Source of the DNA: a virus
Virus record (IMG/VR): IMGVR_UViG_3300033182_000652
Span: 1 to 64,000 of that record
Length of the DNA stretch: 64,000 bases
Direction: 5' to 3' (one strand)
The translations under genes and the position numbers were made by a program. Positions within the stretch are counted from its first letter, which is position 1, and each line of letters begins with the position of its first letter. Shown one piece after another: positions 1-9,502 of this stretch. The notes beneath the pieces are model-generated. The model saw only the letters and a list, made by a program, of their open reading frames with translations. It ran no database searches and had not been told where the DNA came from.

Positions 1-44
1 GGTTTAGCGGGCGCAGTTTTTTTAACAGCTTTCTTTCTAGCCAT
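1..44 (-). CDS. Unknown protein, N-terminus only (cut by window edge)
   Basis: Only the first 14 codons lie in the window. The start is the ATG at 44-42, and a GGAG ribosome-binding site lies about 8 nt upstream. The visible N-terminus is rich in Lys and Ala (MARKKAVKKTAPAK). It follows the M15 endolysin gene on the same strand, so it belongs to the end of the late operon. No function can be inferred from 14 residues. Confidence 0.55.
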   Translation of the reverse strand, partial: MARKKAVKKTAPAK

Positions 45-86
45 GACACACTCCAAAATAGACTACACAAGTATTATAACACATTA

Positions 87-1046
87 TCAACCAAACATCG
101 CTTTCCAAGTGTTAGGACCTACCAGTCCGTCAGCGGTCAAACCCTTAGCGGCCTGCCACGCCTTGACAGCCTTTGCAGTCTTCGGCCCAAAATCACCATC
201 AACGTGGGCGTCTACCACAGCCTGAACTGCTCTAACATCGTCACCCTCGGAGCCTACCTTTAAAGTGCTTCCAGGGTAAGGACGAGCGATCTTCTCTTCA
301 CCGCCAAACATAGCCTCCCAGCTTTTACGTCCAATTACGCCGTCTGCGGTCAAACCATTCGCTTCTTGCCACGCTTTCACTGCTGCTTCTGTCTTTGGGC
401 CAAAATCACCGTCTACAGTGACACCAATTTCCGACTGGACCATCATTACCTCATCCTTATTGTCATGTCCTCTGCGAATCGCATGACCTGGGTAATCGTC
501 GCCCGTGGGGTTATCAACAACATCTGGAGCATCAATAACCACCGCTGGCTTAGCAGGCGCTTCGGGTTTAATGCCCATAATCAGCTCAGGCATTTTGTTA
601 TTGTAAAAATCAGCATCGTCGGCATACTTATTAGAAATTTCTAGATGGAACCAATCTCCAGGGGCACCAGCTAAAGATTTCTTTGTGTAATTTACCGTAG
701 CGTCTCTATTGCACTTATAGCCACGACCGTATGGGCGGGGATAGTAGTCAAAAACTACTTCAATTTCTAGCTCGTCGGCGTGTTCGCAAAAAAAGTCATA
801 CCAAACTTTGACCTTATCGTAGTCGCCGTATCCGCCGTATTTTCCGCCACGCCAAGAAATATCAAAAGCACGACCCGTTCCGTGAACACTAGGTCTCGTC
901 TTGCCTCTCATTGGCCTCACTACCCAAGAGCCATTATGCCACAGGCCCCCGCCGCTCCAAAACTTAATTTGGTTAATAAGCGCTTCAGTGCCTGCACGCC
1001 TACCAGAACTGTTCCGGTCCCAACCGGTATAAGGTCGTTTTGCCAT
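87..1046 (-). CDS. Endolysin: M15-type peptidase with two peptidoglycan-binding domains
   Basis: A 319-aa cell-wall hydrolase. The N-terminal domain has the zinc-ligand pattern of M15 D,D-/L,D-carboxypeptidases: SVHGTGRAFD (His55, Asp62) and DWFHLEI (His134). Two PG_binding_1 repeats follow (about residues 190-250 and 255-319), each with the VDGDFGPKT signature and an AVKAWQ helix. Expected role: cutting peptide stems of host peptidoglycan at lysis. The ATG at 1046 has an AAAAGGA Shine-Dalgarno sequence about 10 nt upstream. It lies 91 nt after the lipoprotein gene. A second M15 enzyme is encoded at 10239-10976, so one of the two may act at entry rather than lysis. The family assignment is firm; the exact bond cleaved is inferred. 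Confidence 0.88.
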   Translation of the reverse strand: MAKRPYTGWDRNSSGRRAGTEALINQIKFWSGGGLWHNGSWVVRPMRGKTRPSVHGTGRAFDISWRGGKYGGYGDYDKVKVWYDFFCEHADELEIEVVFDYYPRPYGRGYKCNRDATVNYTKKSLAGAPGDWFHLEISNKYADDADFYNNKMPELIMGIKPEAPAKPAVVIDAPDVVDNPTGDDYPGHAIRRGHDNKDEVMMVQSEIGVTVDGDFGPKTEAAVKAWQEANGLTADGVIGRKSWEAMFGGEEKIARPYPGSTLKVGSEGDDVRAVQAVVDAHVDGDFGPKTAKAVKAWQAAKGLTADGLVGPNTWKAMFG

Positions 1047-1137
1047 GTCAGAAAATCCTTTTCGCTAGAAGTTATGTAATCACTTATAGTCTAGTCAGAA
1101 AAATTAACGGGATAGACAACTTGATAAAATTAGGTAT

Positions 1138-1863
1138 CTAGCACCAGTTGCCCGACATATACCAAGGCTGCCACTTGCAGCCAGCCCAGCTAGCAGCCGA
1201 ATCCGCAATATACTTTGCCTGAACCAGATTAGTGTACGGATCAAGCAAATCTTCACGACTAATACCAATACTCGTCAGCCGTCCCCCATGTGCAGCCCAG
1301 TTGATCTGAGTCAAACCATAATCTTTCGTGGGACTAATAGCTTCTGGCCGACACGTAGACTCCTTGTACATAATCCGTCCAAGTCTAGGTAGGTCTTCTT
1401 CAGCCCACCCTGCAGATCGAGCCACATCCCACCATTCAGTGCACTGAGGAGTCAGATTGAAGTTTGAAGTGGACACTGCCAGTACACCGGGGGTGTCTGG
1501 AACATTCTCCGTACTCCATCCCACACTTTCTAACAGTGAAATGTGGGCCGTTTGGGTTTGGGGACCGTACTGGCCGTCTACTGTAACACCCAATAACTCC
1601 TGCAAGTCTTCTACGTTATCGCCGTCACCCCAAGCATATTGATCTAATAGAATCGCTGTAACTGGTTGCAGTACGGTAAAGTCTATGTGGGAGGTGGGGA
1701 CATGGGTTGGTTCTAGCACAGCCGTAGGCTCTTCTTCAATAGGCGCAAGTTCCACAGGGGGAAGGTAAGGCTGCACTTCAGGTTCGTTAATGTTTAGCGG
1801 GTCATCGGCTGCGCACCCTGAAAGCAGTAGAACTGCGACAAGGGTAAGGATTTTGGGAAACAT
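1138..1863 (-). CDS. Secreted lipoprotein with peptidoglycan-binding and lytic-transglycosylase-like domains
   Basis: A 241-aa protein that starts with a lipoprotein signal peptide: short N-terminus, hydrophobic run LTLVAVLLL, lipobox LLSGC with Cys17 as the lipidation site. A Pro/Glu-rich linker is followed by one PG_binding_1-type repeat (VTVDGQYGPQTQ, about residues 85-115). A C-terminal lysozyme/SLT-like domain follows, with the catalytic-type glutamate in MYKESTC and the GLTQIN motif. It is probably anchored on the outer face of the cell membrane, where it would act on peptidoglycan. A phage-encoded lipoprotein hydrolase is unusual. Options are a role in lysis from outside the membrane or in altering the surface of infected cells. 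The ATG at 1863 has an AAAAGGAG site 6 nt upstream. Confidence 0.8.
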   Translation of the reverse strand: MFPKILTLVAVLLLSGCAADDPLNINEPEVQPYLPPVELAPIEEEPTAVLEPTHVPTSHIDFTVLQPVTAILLDQYAWGDGDNVEDLQELLGVTVDGQYGPQTQTAHISLLESVGWSTENVPDTPGVLAVSTSNFNLTPQCTEWWDVARSAGWAEEDLPRLGRIMYKESTCRPEAISPTKDYGLTQINWAAHGGRLTSIGISREDLLDPYTNLVQAKYIADSAASWAGCKWQPWYMSGNWC

Positions 1864-1890
1864 GTTTAGCTCCTTTTGATTGCTTCCAAT

Positions 1891-1919
1891 ATTGTATTAC
1901 ATACCGGTTACAGAAGCAA
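1891..1919 (-). promoter_or_regulatory. Promoter upstream of the lipoprotein gene
   Basis: On the minus strand TTGCTT (1919-1914) and TACAAT (1896-1891) are separated by 17 bp. The start codon is 28 nt downstream of the -10, with its own Shine-Dalgarno site. It would let the lysis-type genes be expressed separately from the fibre gene. Confidence 0.5.
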
Positions 1920-1941
1920 CCTTGTTTTCGTAAATATCGAA

Positions 1942-3945
1942 TTATTGGGCCTCTAGCGCAGCAATCCTGGCCTCTAGCGCTGCTTCCCGAGTGCGCAGTG
2001 CTTTGATCTCGGCCACAGCCGCAGCAATCACGCACTCCCATTTCCAACCAGTGGGGTCGAGTCCGCCTTCACCGTTGTCGCTCACCTGAGCAAAATGATC
2101 TGTGTCGGGATTAGAAAGAACATCGTCAGCAATAAAGCCAACCTGCATGTCTGCTAGACGGAACTCACGAGCATCTGCGGGTTCGTCGCCTTCACCCAGC
2201 CATCGTGAAACGTAGGTAACTGGCTGCAATGCGTCAATCCAGCGACCTGAATCTTCAGCAGTAACATTCGTGATCTGGTCTTTGGTGTCACGAATTGAAT
2301 TAAACTTCCAGAACGTGTTATAGTAATCGTTCTGCAGAACATAATGGTGGCTTGTCGAAGAAGTCGTCTCAGCAAGCGGTCCACCAATGCCGCTGCTGTT
2401 GCGCCAGTAGAAGTACGGCGCAGAATTAATACCTTGGTTCAGATAGAACTGGGCACGGTCCGTATAAATATGGCAATAAGTCGTGTTTTGTGGACCAATG
2501 TCAATGTAACCATAACTAGTCGTGGCTCGTAGCCGCTGACCCGGGTTTGAAAGTGTTACTGTTCCCAACCCAAAGCTAGAAGCGCTGATAGTTCCAGTAG
2601 AAGAGTCGCTCTGATCTGATCTTAGGAACGAAGCAGCCTCCACCCCGTCCACCGTATCAGCATCTAGACCCGAGTACGCACCATCATTACCAGCGTGCCA
2701 GATTTGGTGACCGTCGGCATACAGCGTATATTTGTTGAAATAAAACGAACCACGATCAGTGTCAATGTTGCAGTAAGTAGCGCTCTTAGGACCGATGTCG
2801 ATGTAACCGGTGTTACCCTGTACACGCATCGACCCATCAACATCAGCCTCAGTCAAATGAAGAGCACTCCCCAAGTTGATCTGAGTATCAGCATCTAATG
2901 CCCCCGTAAACCTACCTGTCCCATTCACATCCAGAGTGTACGACGGGGTGGAGTCGTTGATGCCCACACGACTATTCACGTCGTCATAATAAAGCGACGA
3001 AGCACCACCAAACACGCCGCCATCATTGTACTGAACCAACCCATCAGAACCACCCGGCGTTGTCTCACCACCATCTTGCCACGTCACCGAACCAGAACCA
3101 TCAGTAACAAGCACCTGATCCGCCGTTCCATCAGCCGTAGGAAGCGTGAACTCACCAGTAACCGCAAGCGCTGTAGCAGTAACCGTGCCAGTAGCATTAA
3201 CCGCCCCAATAGACCAAGCATCCGCAGACTCATCCCACAAAAACGACACATTCGTTTCAGAACCACGCTCAACCTCAATACCCGCATTCAACGACGGAGT
3301 ACCAGTAACATTAGAGTTAAGTAAAATAATGTTATCTTCAACAGTCAAAGTTTCAGTATTCAGCGTGACCGTGGTGCCGTTAACAGTCAAGTCGCCGCCA
3401 ACAGTTGCATCGCCCGATGTTGTCAGGGTCGTAGCCGAGATGCTGCCGCCCGACTGGTTGCCCGTGACGTTGCCGGTGACGTTGCCGGTGACGTTGCCGG
3501 TCAGATCACCTGTTACATCGCCTGTGACATCACCCGTGACATTACCAGTAACGTTACCAACCAGATTAGCATTCACAGTAGTAAGCGTGATATTGTCGTC
3601 AAGATTAACAGTGATCGACCCGCTCGTGCCGCCACCACTCAAATTCGTGCCAGCAACAATCTCCGTAATATCACCCGCAGGGTCACCAGTGTTTCCCGCA
3701 CCCACCACGCCCGTAAACGCAACAAACGACCCAGACTTACCCTCCAAAAACCCAACAAACACAACATCGCCAGCAGCAGGCGTCGGCCCCGCATACGGAA
3801 TACCTTCGTAAACGTTATTCAAACCAAGCTTAGGAATCTTCAGCCCCAGCAAATTATCATCACCAATAGAAACAACTGTTCCCCGAAAAATCCCGCTAAC
3901 AGCCACACCAGAACTTGCAGATGTGTTAAAACTTGTTCTTCTCAC
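1942..3945 (-). CDS. Tail fibre/tailspike with C-terminal S74-type intramolecular chaperone
   Basis: A 667-aa receptor-binding or fibre protein. The N-terminal part is Gly/Thr/Val-rich. It includes a run of four-residue repeats of the NVTG/DVTG type (about residues 130-163), as in trimeric beta-helical or collagen-like fibres. Two similar blocks later in the protein carry YIDIGP and a following TYC. The C-terminus (about residues 555-667) looks like the endosialidase chaperone/peptidase S74 domain: SIRDTKDQI near the predicted self-cleavage point, then ALQPVTY, VGFIADDV and a terminal coiled coil rich in Ala/Glu. Such domains trimerise the fibre and then cleave themselves off. The start overlaps the hub stop codon by 4 nt (ATGA), indicating translational coupling. 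Confidence 0.82.
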   Translation of the reverse strand: MRRTSFNTSASSGVAVSGIFRGTVVSIGDDNLLGLKIPKLGLNNVYEGIPYAGPTPAAGDVVFVGFLEGKSGSFVAFTGVVGAGNTGDPAGDITEIVAGTNLSGGGTSGSITVNLDDNITLTTVNANLVGNVTGNVTGDVTGDVTGDLTGNVTGNVTGNVTGNQSGGSISATTLTTSGDATVGGDLTVNGTTVTLNTETLTVEDNIILLNSNVTGTPSLNAGIEVERGSETNVSFLWDESADAWSIGAVNATGTVTATALAVTGEFTLPTADGTADQVLVTDGSGSVTWQDGGETTPGGSDGLVQYNDGGVFGGASSLYYDDVNSRVGINDSTPSYTLDVNGTGRFTGALDADTQINLGSALHLTEADVDGSMRVQGNTGYIDIGPKSATYCNIDTDRGSFYFNKYTLYADGHQIWHAGNDGAYSGLDADTVDGVEAASFLRSDQSDSSTGTISASSFGLGTVTLSNPGQRLRATTSYGYIDIGPQNTTYCHIYTDRAQFYLNQGINSAPYFYWRNSSGIGGPLAETTSSTSHHYVLQNDYYNTFWKFNSIRDTKDQITNVTAEDSGRWIDALQPVTYVSRWLGEGDEPADAREFRLADMQVGFIADDVLSNPDTDHFAQVSDNGEGGLDPTGWKWECVIAAAVAEIKALRTREAALEARIAALEAQ
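3458..3560 (-). repeat. 12-bp tandem repeats encoding the (N/D)VTG run of the fibre
   Basis: About eight degenerate copies of a 12-bp unit (plus-strand form close to gttgccggtgac) encode NVTG/DVTG/DLTG. Some adjacent copies are identical and others have diverged synonymously (acc/acg, gtc/gta), so there are both recent and old duplications. Copy number could change by slippage and alter fibre length. Confidence 0.8.
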
Positions 3946-5165
3946 AATGCCGCCTTAATCATTGCCCAGTCGTCAGCGTCAACCTGACCAGTTACCGGTA
4001 GTCCGTTTAGTTCTTGAAATTTACGTACAGCTCTTGCTGTCTGTGGACCAAAAATACCGTCAATCGCTAAACGATAGTTTACTGTCTTAACATAAGACGT
4101 ACTGGTCACGTTGGCACCAATGCTTGTCGCATGTGCAATTTCTTCAGCGGTCATCTGGACGGTTACCTGCCGTTTGCCGTTGTACGAGGCAGCCACCGCC
4201 TGCTGAATACGCTTAACACATTCACCACGAGAACCTTCAGCGAACGTCTGAATCTCACACTGCATATCGTCCGAGTCTTCTGGACAAGTACCCGACACGC
4301 TAACGAACCCTGCTTTAGACGTATCGAAGCTTACTCGGTCAACCATAAACTTTTTATCAAAGTTATTTAATCCTTTAATAGTTAATCCTAGCCCCGGAAA
4401 AACAGTGATGGATGACGTAGACTTTATCATGTTGATATTGCACGTCGATGCTGAATCTTTGCTGTCTACAGATCTACGCACAGTCAGGTTCGCTGCAAAA
4501 AACGGATCATCCTCGTTAGAAGGAACAGTAACCTCAATAGACGGCTGCCTAGATATGATAAACTCCTCTGAAGCAAAAAACATCACACCATTAGCCTCAA
4601 AAAACATAAACTCCGCTTCTCGGGCTAAACGTACAAGAACATCATACGTTGATTCGTCTTTCTGCTCAGTCTGTTCCCGAACAATATTACCGTCAACCGG
4701 AGTATCTTCACCAAAAAACTGTAAACCAAACCGAGCCGCCGCCGCCGCCGCAAAAGCTGTAGGAGAAATCCGCCCAAACGACTCCTGCCCCTTTTCCCTA
4801 CGCATTTGCTGCATCTTCCGATTACGAGCGGTAACCATTACCGTATCACTAGCTCCGTGCTCTACCGAAACCGCAGCAATCTCAAAATCAACCGTCTTAA
4901 CTGAAACAGTAACATCATCGCCACCACTATCTTCGACCACTAGAGTGTCAGGTAAAACAAACGCAACACGTCTACCAATCATAAAATAGTTACTATTAAG
5001 CATCTTAAAGCCGGGATCGTACAAGCGAAGCTTTAACTCACTGATCATTTTTGCAGTCATATCGAACTGAGCAGACAATACTGATTCCCGTACAAGGACG
5101 TTCTCATTCCCAATTTCACCAATATACAGGTACTCATTGTCTGTGAAAGCTGCAGAAATAGTCAT
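3942..5165 (-). CDS. Baseplate hub protein with C-terminal peptidoglycan-binding domain
   Basis: A 407-aa protein resembling the XkdQ/gp27-type tail hub of contractile phages. It has an N-terminal beta-rich half, a central SPTAFAAAAAARFGL segment and a second barrel-like part (STYDVLVRLAREAEF, FFEANGVMFFAS). After about residue 335 comes a peptidoglycan-binding repeat (AIDGIFGPQTARAVRKFQ). A cell-wall-binding module on the hub would place wall recognition at the tail tip during penetration. It lies between a tube-baseplate adaptor gene and the fibre gene. Start ATG 5165; no Shine-Dalgarno is visible, but a TAGAAT box lies exactly 6 nt upstream (leaderless pattern). The hub assignment is by pattern and synteny. 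Confidence 0.75.
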   Translation of the reverse strand: MTISAAFTDNEYLYIGEIGNENVLVRESVLSAQFDMTAKMISELKLRLYDPGFKMLNSNYFMIGRRVAFVLPDTLVVEDSGGDDVTVSVKTVDFEIAAVSVEHGASDTVMVTARNRKMQQMRREKGQESFGRISPTAFAAAAAARFGLQFFGEDTPVDGNIVREQTEQKDESTYDVLVRLAREAEFMFFEANGVMFFASEEFIISRQPSIEVTVPSNEDDPFFAANLTVRRSVDSKDSASTCNINMIKSTSSITVFPGLGLTIKGLNNFDKKFMVDRVSFDTSKAGFVSVSGTCPEDSDDMQCEIQTFAEGSRGECVKRIQQAVAASYNGKRQVTVQMTAEEIAHATSIGANVTSTSYVKTVNYRLAIDGIFGPQTARAVRKFQELNGLPVTGQVDADDWAMIKAAL

Positions 5166-5177
5166 GATAGTATTCTA
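5166..5177 (-). promoter_or_regulatory. Leaderless-type -10 element before the hub gene
   Basis: TAGAAT (5177-5172), then six bases (ACTATC), then the ATG at 5165. No good -35 is visible at 17 nt. It matches the -10/N6/ATG spacing seen at recA and other genes in this window. Confidence 0.4.
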
Positions 5178-5206
5178 CCTACTTGAAAACAAGCGATCCA
5201 GTATTA

Positions 5207-5989
5207 TTAGTTGGGTTCGATAATATCGGCATCTGGAACAGGACGGTCAAGAATCACCGACGCTTGACTGTCCACAATAATCGTAATACCCTCTCCGCCG
5301 TCTTCCGGAGGAGGAGCAGAACCAATAGGGGTAGGAGCATTAGGTGTAAATACAACTGCCGCTAACTCAACAATCTTCTGGTCGTATAACGGCGTTTCCG
5401 TCAACTGCAAATCTACAGAAACCTGCGTAGGATTACCATCAAGATCCCTACGAACAGTGGTGAAAGACATCTTAGTTATCGTAACCGTATAAGGAACGGC
5501 TGAAACTCCGTACACAAACTTGCACGGAATTGAGTTAGCCGCAATAAGCTCGATCTTATCCAAAATTTCAATAACAGGAAACGGATCACAACCACCAGTT
5601 ACTTTATCTGCAATCATAGCTGAGAACGTAATCGTCCTCAAAGACGGGTTCTCAAAAACAAGCAAAGGAGCTTTCCCTGGCCTCGGAATCTTTTTCGTAA
5701 CACCAGCGTACTCATCAAACTCTAGATTCTGAGGACCATACGGAAACTCTACTTGAAAATCTTCCCATGTTGTCCCGTCCGGAAGATTATACTTATACGG
5801 ACCTACGTCTACCCTTTCAAAGTCTCGGAATACATCATCAGGCCCAGTAACGGGGGCTGTTGATGTGAATTTGAAAGGCTGAAACGGTTTTAGCACGGCA
5901 CGGCCAGGATTCACCGAGTGGTAATCCAGCGTATCAAAAATATCTATTTGATTTGTTATATCAACTACTTTTTGTTGCAAAATAGGCAC
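5207..5989 (-). CDS. Tail tube-baseplate adaptor-like structural protein
   Basis: A 260-aa protein between the tape measure and hub genes. That is the usual place of the XkdP/gp53-like protein that joins tube and baseplate in contractile tails. The core (about residues 60-215) is predicted beta-rich, with FENPSLRTITFSAMI and LQLTETPLYDQ. The C-terminus has a Pro/Gly-rich linker (PIGSAPPPEDGGEG) and a short terminal segment. I do not see a clear LysM repeat. The assignment rests mostly on gene order. It starts at 5989, 15 bp after the tape-measure stop. Confidence 0.55.
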   Translation of the reverse strand: MPILQQKVVDITNQIDIFDTLDYHSVNPGRAVLKPFQPFKFTSTAPVTGPDDVFRDFERVDVGPYKYNLPDGTTWEDFQVEFPYGPQNLEFDEYAGVTKKIPRPGKAPLLVFENPSLRTITFSAMIADKVTGGCDPFPVIEILDKIELIAANSIPCKFVYGVSAVPYTVTITKMSFTTVRRDLDGNPTQVSVDLQLTETPLYDQKIVELAAVVFTPNAPTPIGSAPPPEDGGEGITIIVDSQASVILDRPVPDADIIEPN

Positions 5990-6004
5990 AATTTACCCCT
6001 ATAA

Positions 6005-9000
6005 CTACTCAATCACGCCGGTCAAGTAAGCAATTGACACTCCACGCTCATTAACGAAAGCGGCCTCTCTTACCTTAACACCGTTTTCATTCAAAGACTT
6101 AATATCAGTCATAATCTCGTAAAGATGCTCATTACGTGTCGTGTCAAGCTGCTCACTAGCTTCCATAAACCCTGCCCCTGCTAGTGACTGCAACAGAATC
6201 GAAGTAGTGTCAGCACCAGCAGCTTCTGCCTGCTTAAACAAGTCTACTGTTCCCGTAGCCGCCCCAGCAATAGCACTAATCCCCAATTCTTTAATCAACT
6301 CTCCCCTCACTGCCTCAGCTGCAGCACCTGTCGGAGCCGCCCCGGCATTAAGAAGACCTTGATAACGCTCAGACCCCGTCAAACCGCTACGAAGATTAAG
6401 CGCTGACCGAACGTTAGCCCGATTAGCAATAAAGTTCTCGATACCACGCAGTTCAGAAGCATCGGTACCAATAATTCCGTCATCTCCAGCAAAAGCCATA
6501 ATTTTATCTAACGGAATTCCGTAAGCCTGACTCATAGCTGTAGCGGACTCAAGAGTTCCAGTCGCCAACATTGCCAACAGGCCACCAGCCTGATCTGCAG
6601 ATACATGAGGTAGAACCTTTTCTATCAACTCAAAATTCGAAGAAAAACCTGCAATATCTGGAGACACGCCCATAGCTATTTCATACGCAGCAAACGACTC
6701 AAATGCGTCTCGAACCAAATCAACAGTTAACTTATCGGCATTAGCTAACGTAGTAAACGCAGCGTTTGCTGTGGCTCTAGCTTCCGACTGGCCCAAAGGT
6801 GAAGTAGAAAAAGTAGGGAAAAACCCCCGGTTTCTATCAATAAGAGGAAGAATTTGCGCAGCGAAAACAGCGCTAGCGCCTGCAGCATTAAGCAAACCCT
6901 GAGTTAAATCAATGCCTAACGCAGCAGCAGTTTCTTCAATTTGCTGATTAGTTAACGATGTAGTTCTACTAAGCATATCAAGATTAGTGTCAAACGTTTC
7001 CAGTTCTTCATCAATCCGTGCAAACATCATCTGCAGCTCGTTACCGAGTTTACTTCCGGGTCTTAACCTCTCAGTGATTTCTACATCTGTCAAGCCCTCA
7101 AAACTGACACCAAGCTCCTCTTCAATGAACTTCAATAAACCTAACGTGGACGGATCTTTTAGATCTATGAGATTGGTAAGCTCGCTACCTTCGCCTTCAC
7201 TCCACCCGCTTCCTAAAAAAGACGTAGTCCAGTTTAATGCTCTAGTAGCGCTGGCTACTGTATCACTCCACCAACCTCCGCTATAGTCTAAAATCTCTCC
7301 GTTCGTACGATCCGTCACAAGACGCCTCTGAGTTGCAAAAAATAAGCTCGGGTCATAAATTTCGCCAGCTTTTTGAATCCTTCTTCGGTTAGCATTAATA
7401 TCTGCAAAAGATGCCCCTGCAAAAGAAACCTCTGAAGCAAGATTAGCCGCTTGGCCAAACAGATCATCCAGCTCACTGCGACGCCTATTCACACCAGCTC
7501 TTCCCGAAAGCACATCGACAATAGCACCACCAACCGCCCCCGCAATTAGTCCCGGTGCACCAAAGCTTGCCCCCAACATAGCCCCACCAGCAATAGTGCT
7601 CATAGAGCCTATATCTGAAGGCCCGTTGTAATAATTGCTTGCGGCTCCAAAACCGAGAAAACCTGCACCAGTCATCATGGAACCTTGACGGGAGGCTAAG
7701 AATCCGGGTGTGGCCCGAGCCATACCGGGTATCTTCTCGGCAAAGGTTAACGCCCTTCCTGGCCGCATTAATGCCAACAAACCCAACCCGCCAAGCACGC
7801 CACCAGCCGCACCTGCACCCATAACAGCGCCCAAAAGATCACCTATGGTCTTAATAGCAGGAGCAAGCGTATTCAAAACAGAGGCCAACCCACTAAGCGC
7901 ATTCGGAAGTTGTTCTAAAACAGGAACCAGCGCATCCAAAAGCTGACCAATAGCCGGAATAACCTCAGAGGCTACAGTGTTCATAGCATCAGCAAATAGA
8001 TCTAACTTAGCAAAGAACCCCGACTGGCCAGACTTCAACAAATCAAAAATAGCACCAAACACATTACCAATAGACGCACCAAACGACTGGAAAGCCTCAG
8101 CATTCTTCACAATAAGATCACTAAACGACCTAAACAAACCACGACCGCCACCCGTAGCGCCCATAGCCCTAAACATCTCAATCACAACATCAGCAGCAGG
8201 CTCAAACTGAACCAAGAACGCCCCAATGCCGTGGAAGAAATCACGGATACTACGGAAGAACCCTACGAAGCTTTCACCCATTTGCTCAATGTTTTCAAGA
8301 TGATCAAAGATGTTGCTCCGGATGAAATCCATCGTTTTTTCAACGAGAGTTACCAACGTGGGGGCAAACGAATCAGCACCAAAACGTTGAATGAGTAGCG
8401 ACATGCCCACGAAGTTTTCACGAACAATACGGGCCATATCCATCATTGCGTCACGGAACGGGTTCAGAAGCGGCTGACCCATATCCGCAAACATGTTCTT
8501 CATGCCTGAGAATTCTGTTTTAGCTGTGCCGATAAACGTACCGGCAAGTCCAGCGCCTACGCCCCGATAATTTTCAGATACGATAGATCCGCTGGAGAGA
8601 GCAGCCAGTAACTGATTTGTTGAAAGGCCCTCTTGTAAAGACCCTGATCGGAATCCGGCTGCGCCACTCAGTGCTGAACGTAATTCTGCAGAGTCTTTAG
8701 AACCGATTGCTTTTGCAATTGATTGAACGGCTGCAGCGTCTCCCCCGGTCAGGTTAATAAGCTGACGGGCGATGCCGCCCGAGGCTGTCGGTGAAACTCC
8801 TGCTTTTGCGAGACCTGCCAACAGGTCGGTTGTGGCTTCACCGCCAAGAAGACCTGTTGTTCTAGAACCAAGGCTGCGGCTCAGTAAAGCTGAGTTTTGA
8901 GCACCACGACGAGTCATGCCTCCCCCAACAGACGGGATAAGCATCGCTTCATTAAATTGCCGCATGGCTGCAGCCGCAACAGATACCGCTGTCGCTACAC

Positions 9001-9439
9001 CGGCTGCCGTAACTGACAAACCTTTCAAAGCTATCTGATAAACTTGAACTGCAGCTCTACCGGTTATCAATGCGAGTTTGGCTGAAAGCAAACCTATAGT
9101 AAACAAGCCAATCTGACCGATTAATGCAACAAAAGACAGCTTAGATAATGTAGTGATAAACTTCTTAAGTGGTGCAATGGCCCGATCTAAAGTTCTTGCA
9201 AAACGACGATGACGGTGGTTAATGCGATCCATATGCCGATCGTGTTTACCTAGGTGTGTGTTTGCTCTATTAAGCGAATTGCTGAAGCGATCTGACTCTC
9301 GTCGTGAATCGCCTATACGATCAGCAAACCTACGACTTCTCCTATCAAGCTGATCAAACCTTTGCTCAAGCAACGTAAGCTCGGATAAGTCATCAACCTT
9401 AACATCGACCTTAATAACTACACTATCTTGAACAGGCAT
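6005..9439 (-). CDS. Tail tape measure protein
   Basis: A 1144-aa protein. Residues 1-95 are charged coiled coil (QLDRRSRRFADRI and similar). Hydrophobic stretches follow (about 100-160, 530-560, 610-640), with many Ala/Gly-rich helices. This is the usual make-up of tape measure proteins, which set tail length and are expelled into the host envelope at injection. It lies directly downstream of the two-frame tail chaperone genes and upstream of baseplate genes, as in most long-tailed phages. At about 1.5 angstrom per residue the tail would be near 170 nm (family rule of thumb). The ATG at 9439 has a strong GGGGGAGG site. I see no lysozyme or peptidase motif inside. Confidence 0.9.
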   Translation of the reverse strand: MPVQDSVVIKVDVKVDDLSELTLLEQRFDQLDRRSRRFADRIGDSRRESDRFSNSLNRANTHLGKHDRHMDRINHRHRRFARTLDRAIAPLKKFITTLSKLSFVALIGQIGLFTIGLLSAKLALITGRAAVQVYQIALKGLSVTAAGVATAVSVAAAAMRQFNEAMLIPSVGGGMTRRGAQNSALLSRSLGSRTTGLLGGEATTDLLAGLAKAGVSPTASGGIARQLINLTGGDAAAVQSIAKAIGSKDSAELRSALSGAAGFRSGSLQEGLSTNQLLAALSSGSIVSENYRGVGAGLAGTFIGTAKTEFSGMKNMFADMGQPLLNPFRDAMMDMARIVRENFVGMSLLIQRFGADSFAPTLVTLVEKTMDFIRSNIFDHLENIEQMGESFVGFFRSIRDFFHGIGAFLVQFEPAADVVIEMFRAMGATGGGRGLFRSFSDLIVKNAEAFQSFGASIGNVFGAIFDLLKSGQSGFFAKLDLFADAMNTVASEVIPAIGQLLDALVPVLEQLPNALSGLASVLNTLAPAIKTIGDLLGAVMGAGAAGGVLGGLGLLALMRPGRALTFAEKIPGMARATPGFLASRQGSMMTGAGFLGFGAASNYYNGPSDIGSMSTIAGGAMLGASFGAPGLIAGAVGGAIVDVLSGRAGVNRRRSELDDLFGQAANLASEVSFAGASFADINANRRRIQKAGEIYDPSLFFATQRRLVTDRTNGEILDYSGGWWSDTVASATRALNWTTSFLGSGWSEGEGSELTNLIDLKDPSTLGLLKFIEEELGVSFEGLTDVEITERLRPGSKLGNELQMMFARIDEELETFDTNLDMLSRTTSLTNQQIEETAAALGIDLTQGLLNAAGASAVFAAQILPLIDRNRGFFPTFSTSPLGQSEARATANAAFTTLANADKLTVDLVRDAFESFAAYEIAMGVSPDIAGFSSNFELIEKVLPHVSADQAGGLLAMLATGTLESATAMSQAYGIPLDKIMAFAGDDGIIGTDASELRGIENFIANRANVRSALNLRSGLTGSERYQGLLNAGAAPTGAAAEAVRGELIKELGISAIAGAATGTVDLFKQAEAAGADTTSILLQSLAGAGFMEASEQLDTTRNEHLYEIMTDIKSLNENGVKVREAAFVNERGVSIAYLTGVIE

Positions 9440-9464
9440 AAAGCACCTCCCCCAAAAAGAGAAA

Positions 9465-9500
9465 GCCAGGAACTTCTATTATTCTATAGAAATTCCCGGC
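9465..9500 (-). terminator. Terminator/attenuator between chaperone and tape measure genes
   Basis: An imperfect hairpin. Outer arms GCCgGGAA and TTCCtGGC enclose inner arms TTCTAT and ATAGAA around a 6-nt loop. On the minus strand it is followed by TTTCTCTTTTT. It lies after the end of the -1 frame extension (9503) and ends 25 nt before the tape-measure start. It could lower tape-measure transcription relative to the chaperones and tube. Confidence 0.6.
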
Positions 9501-9502
9501 TG

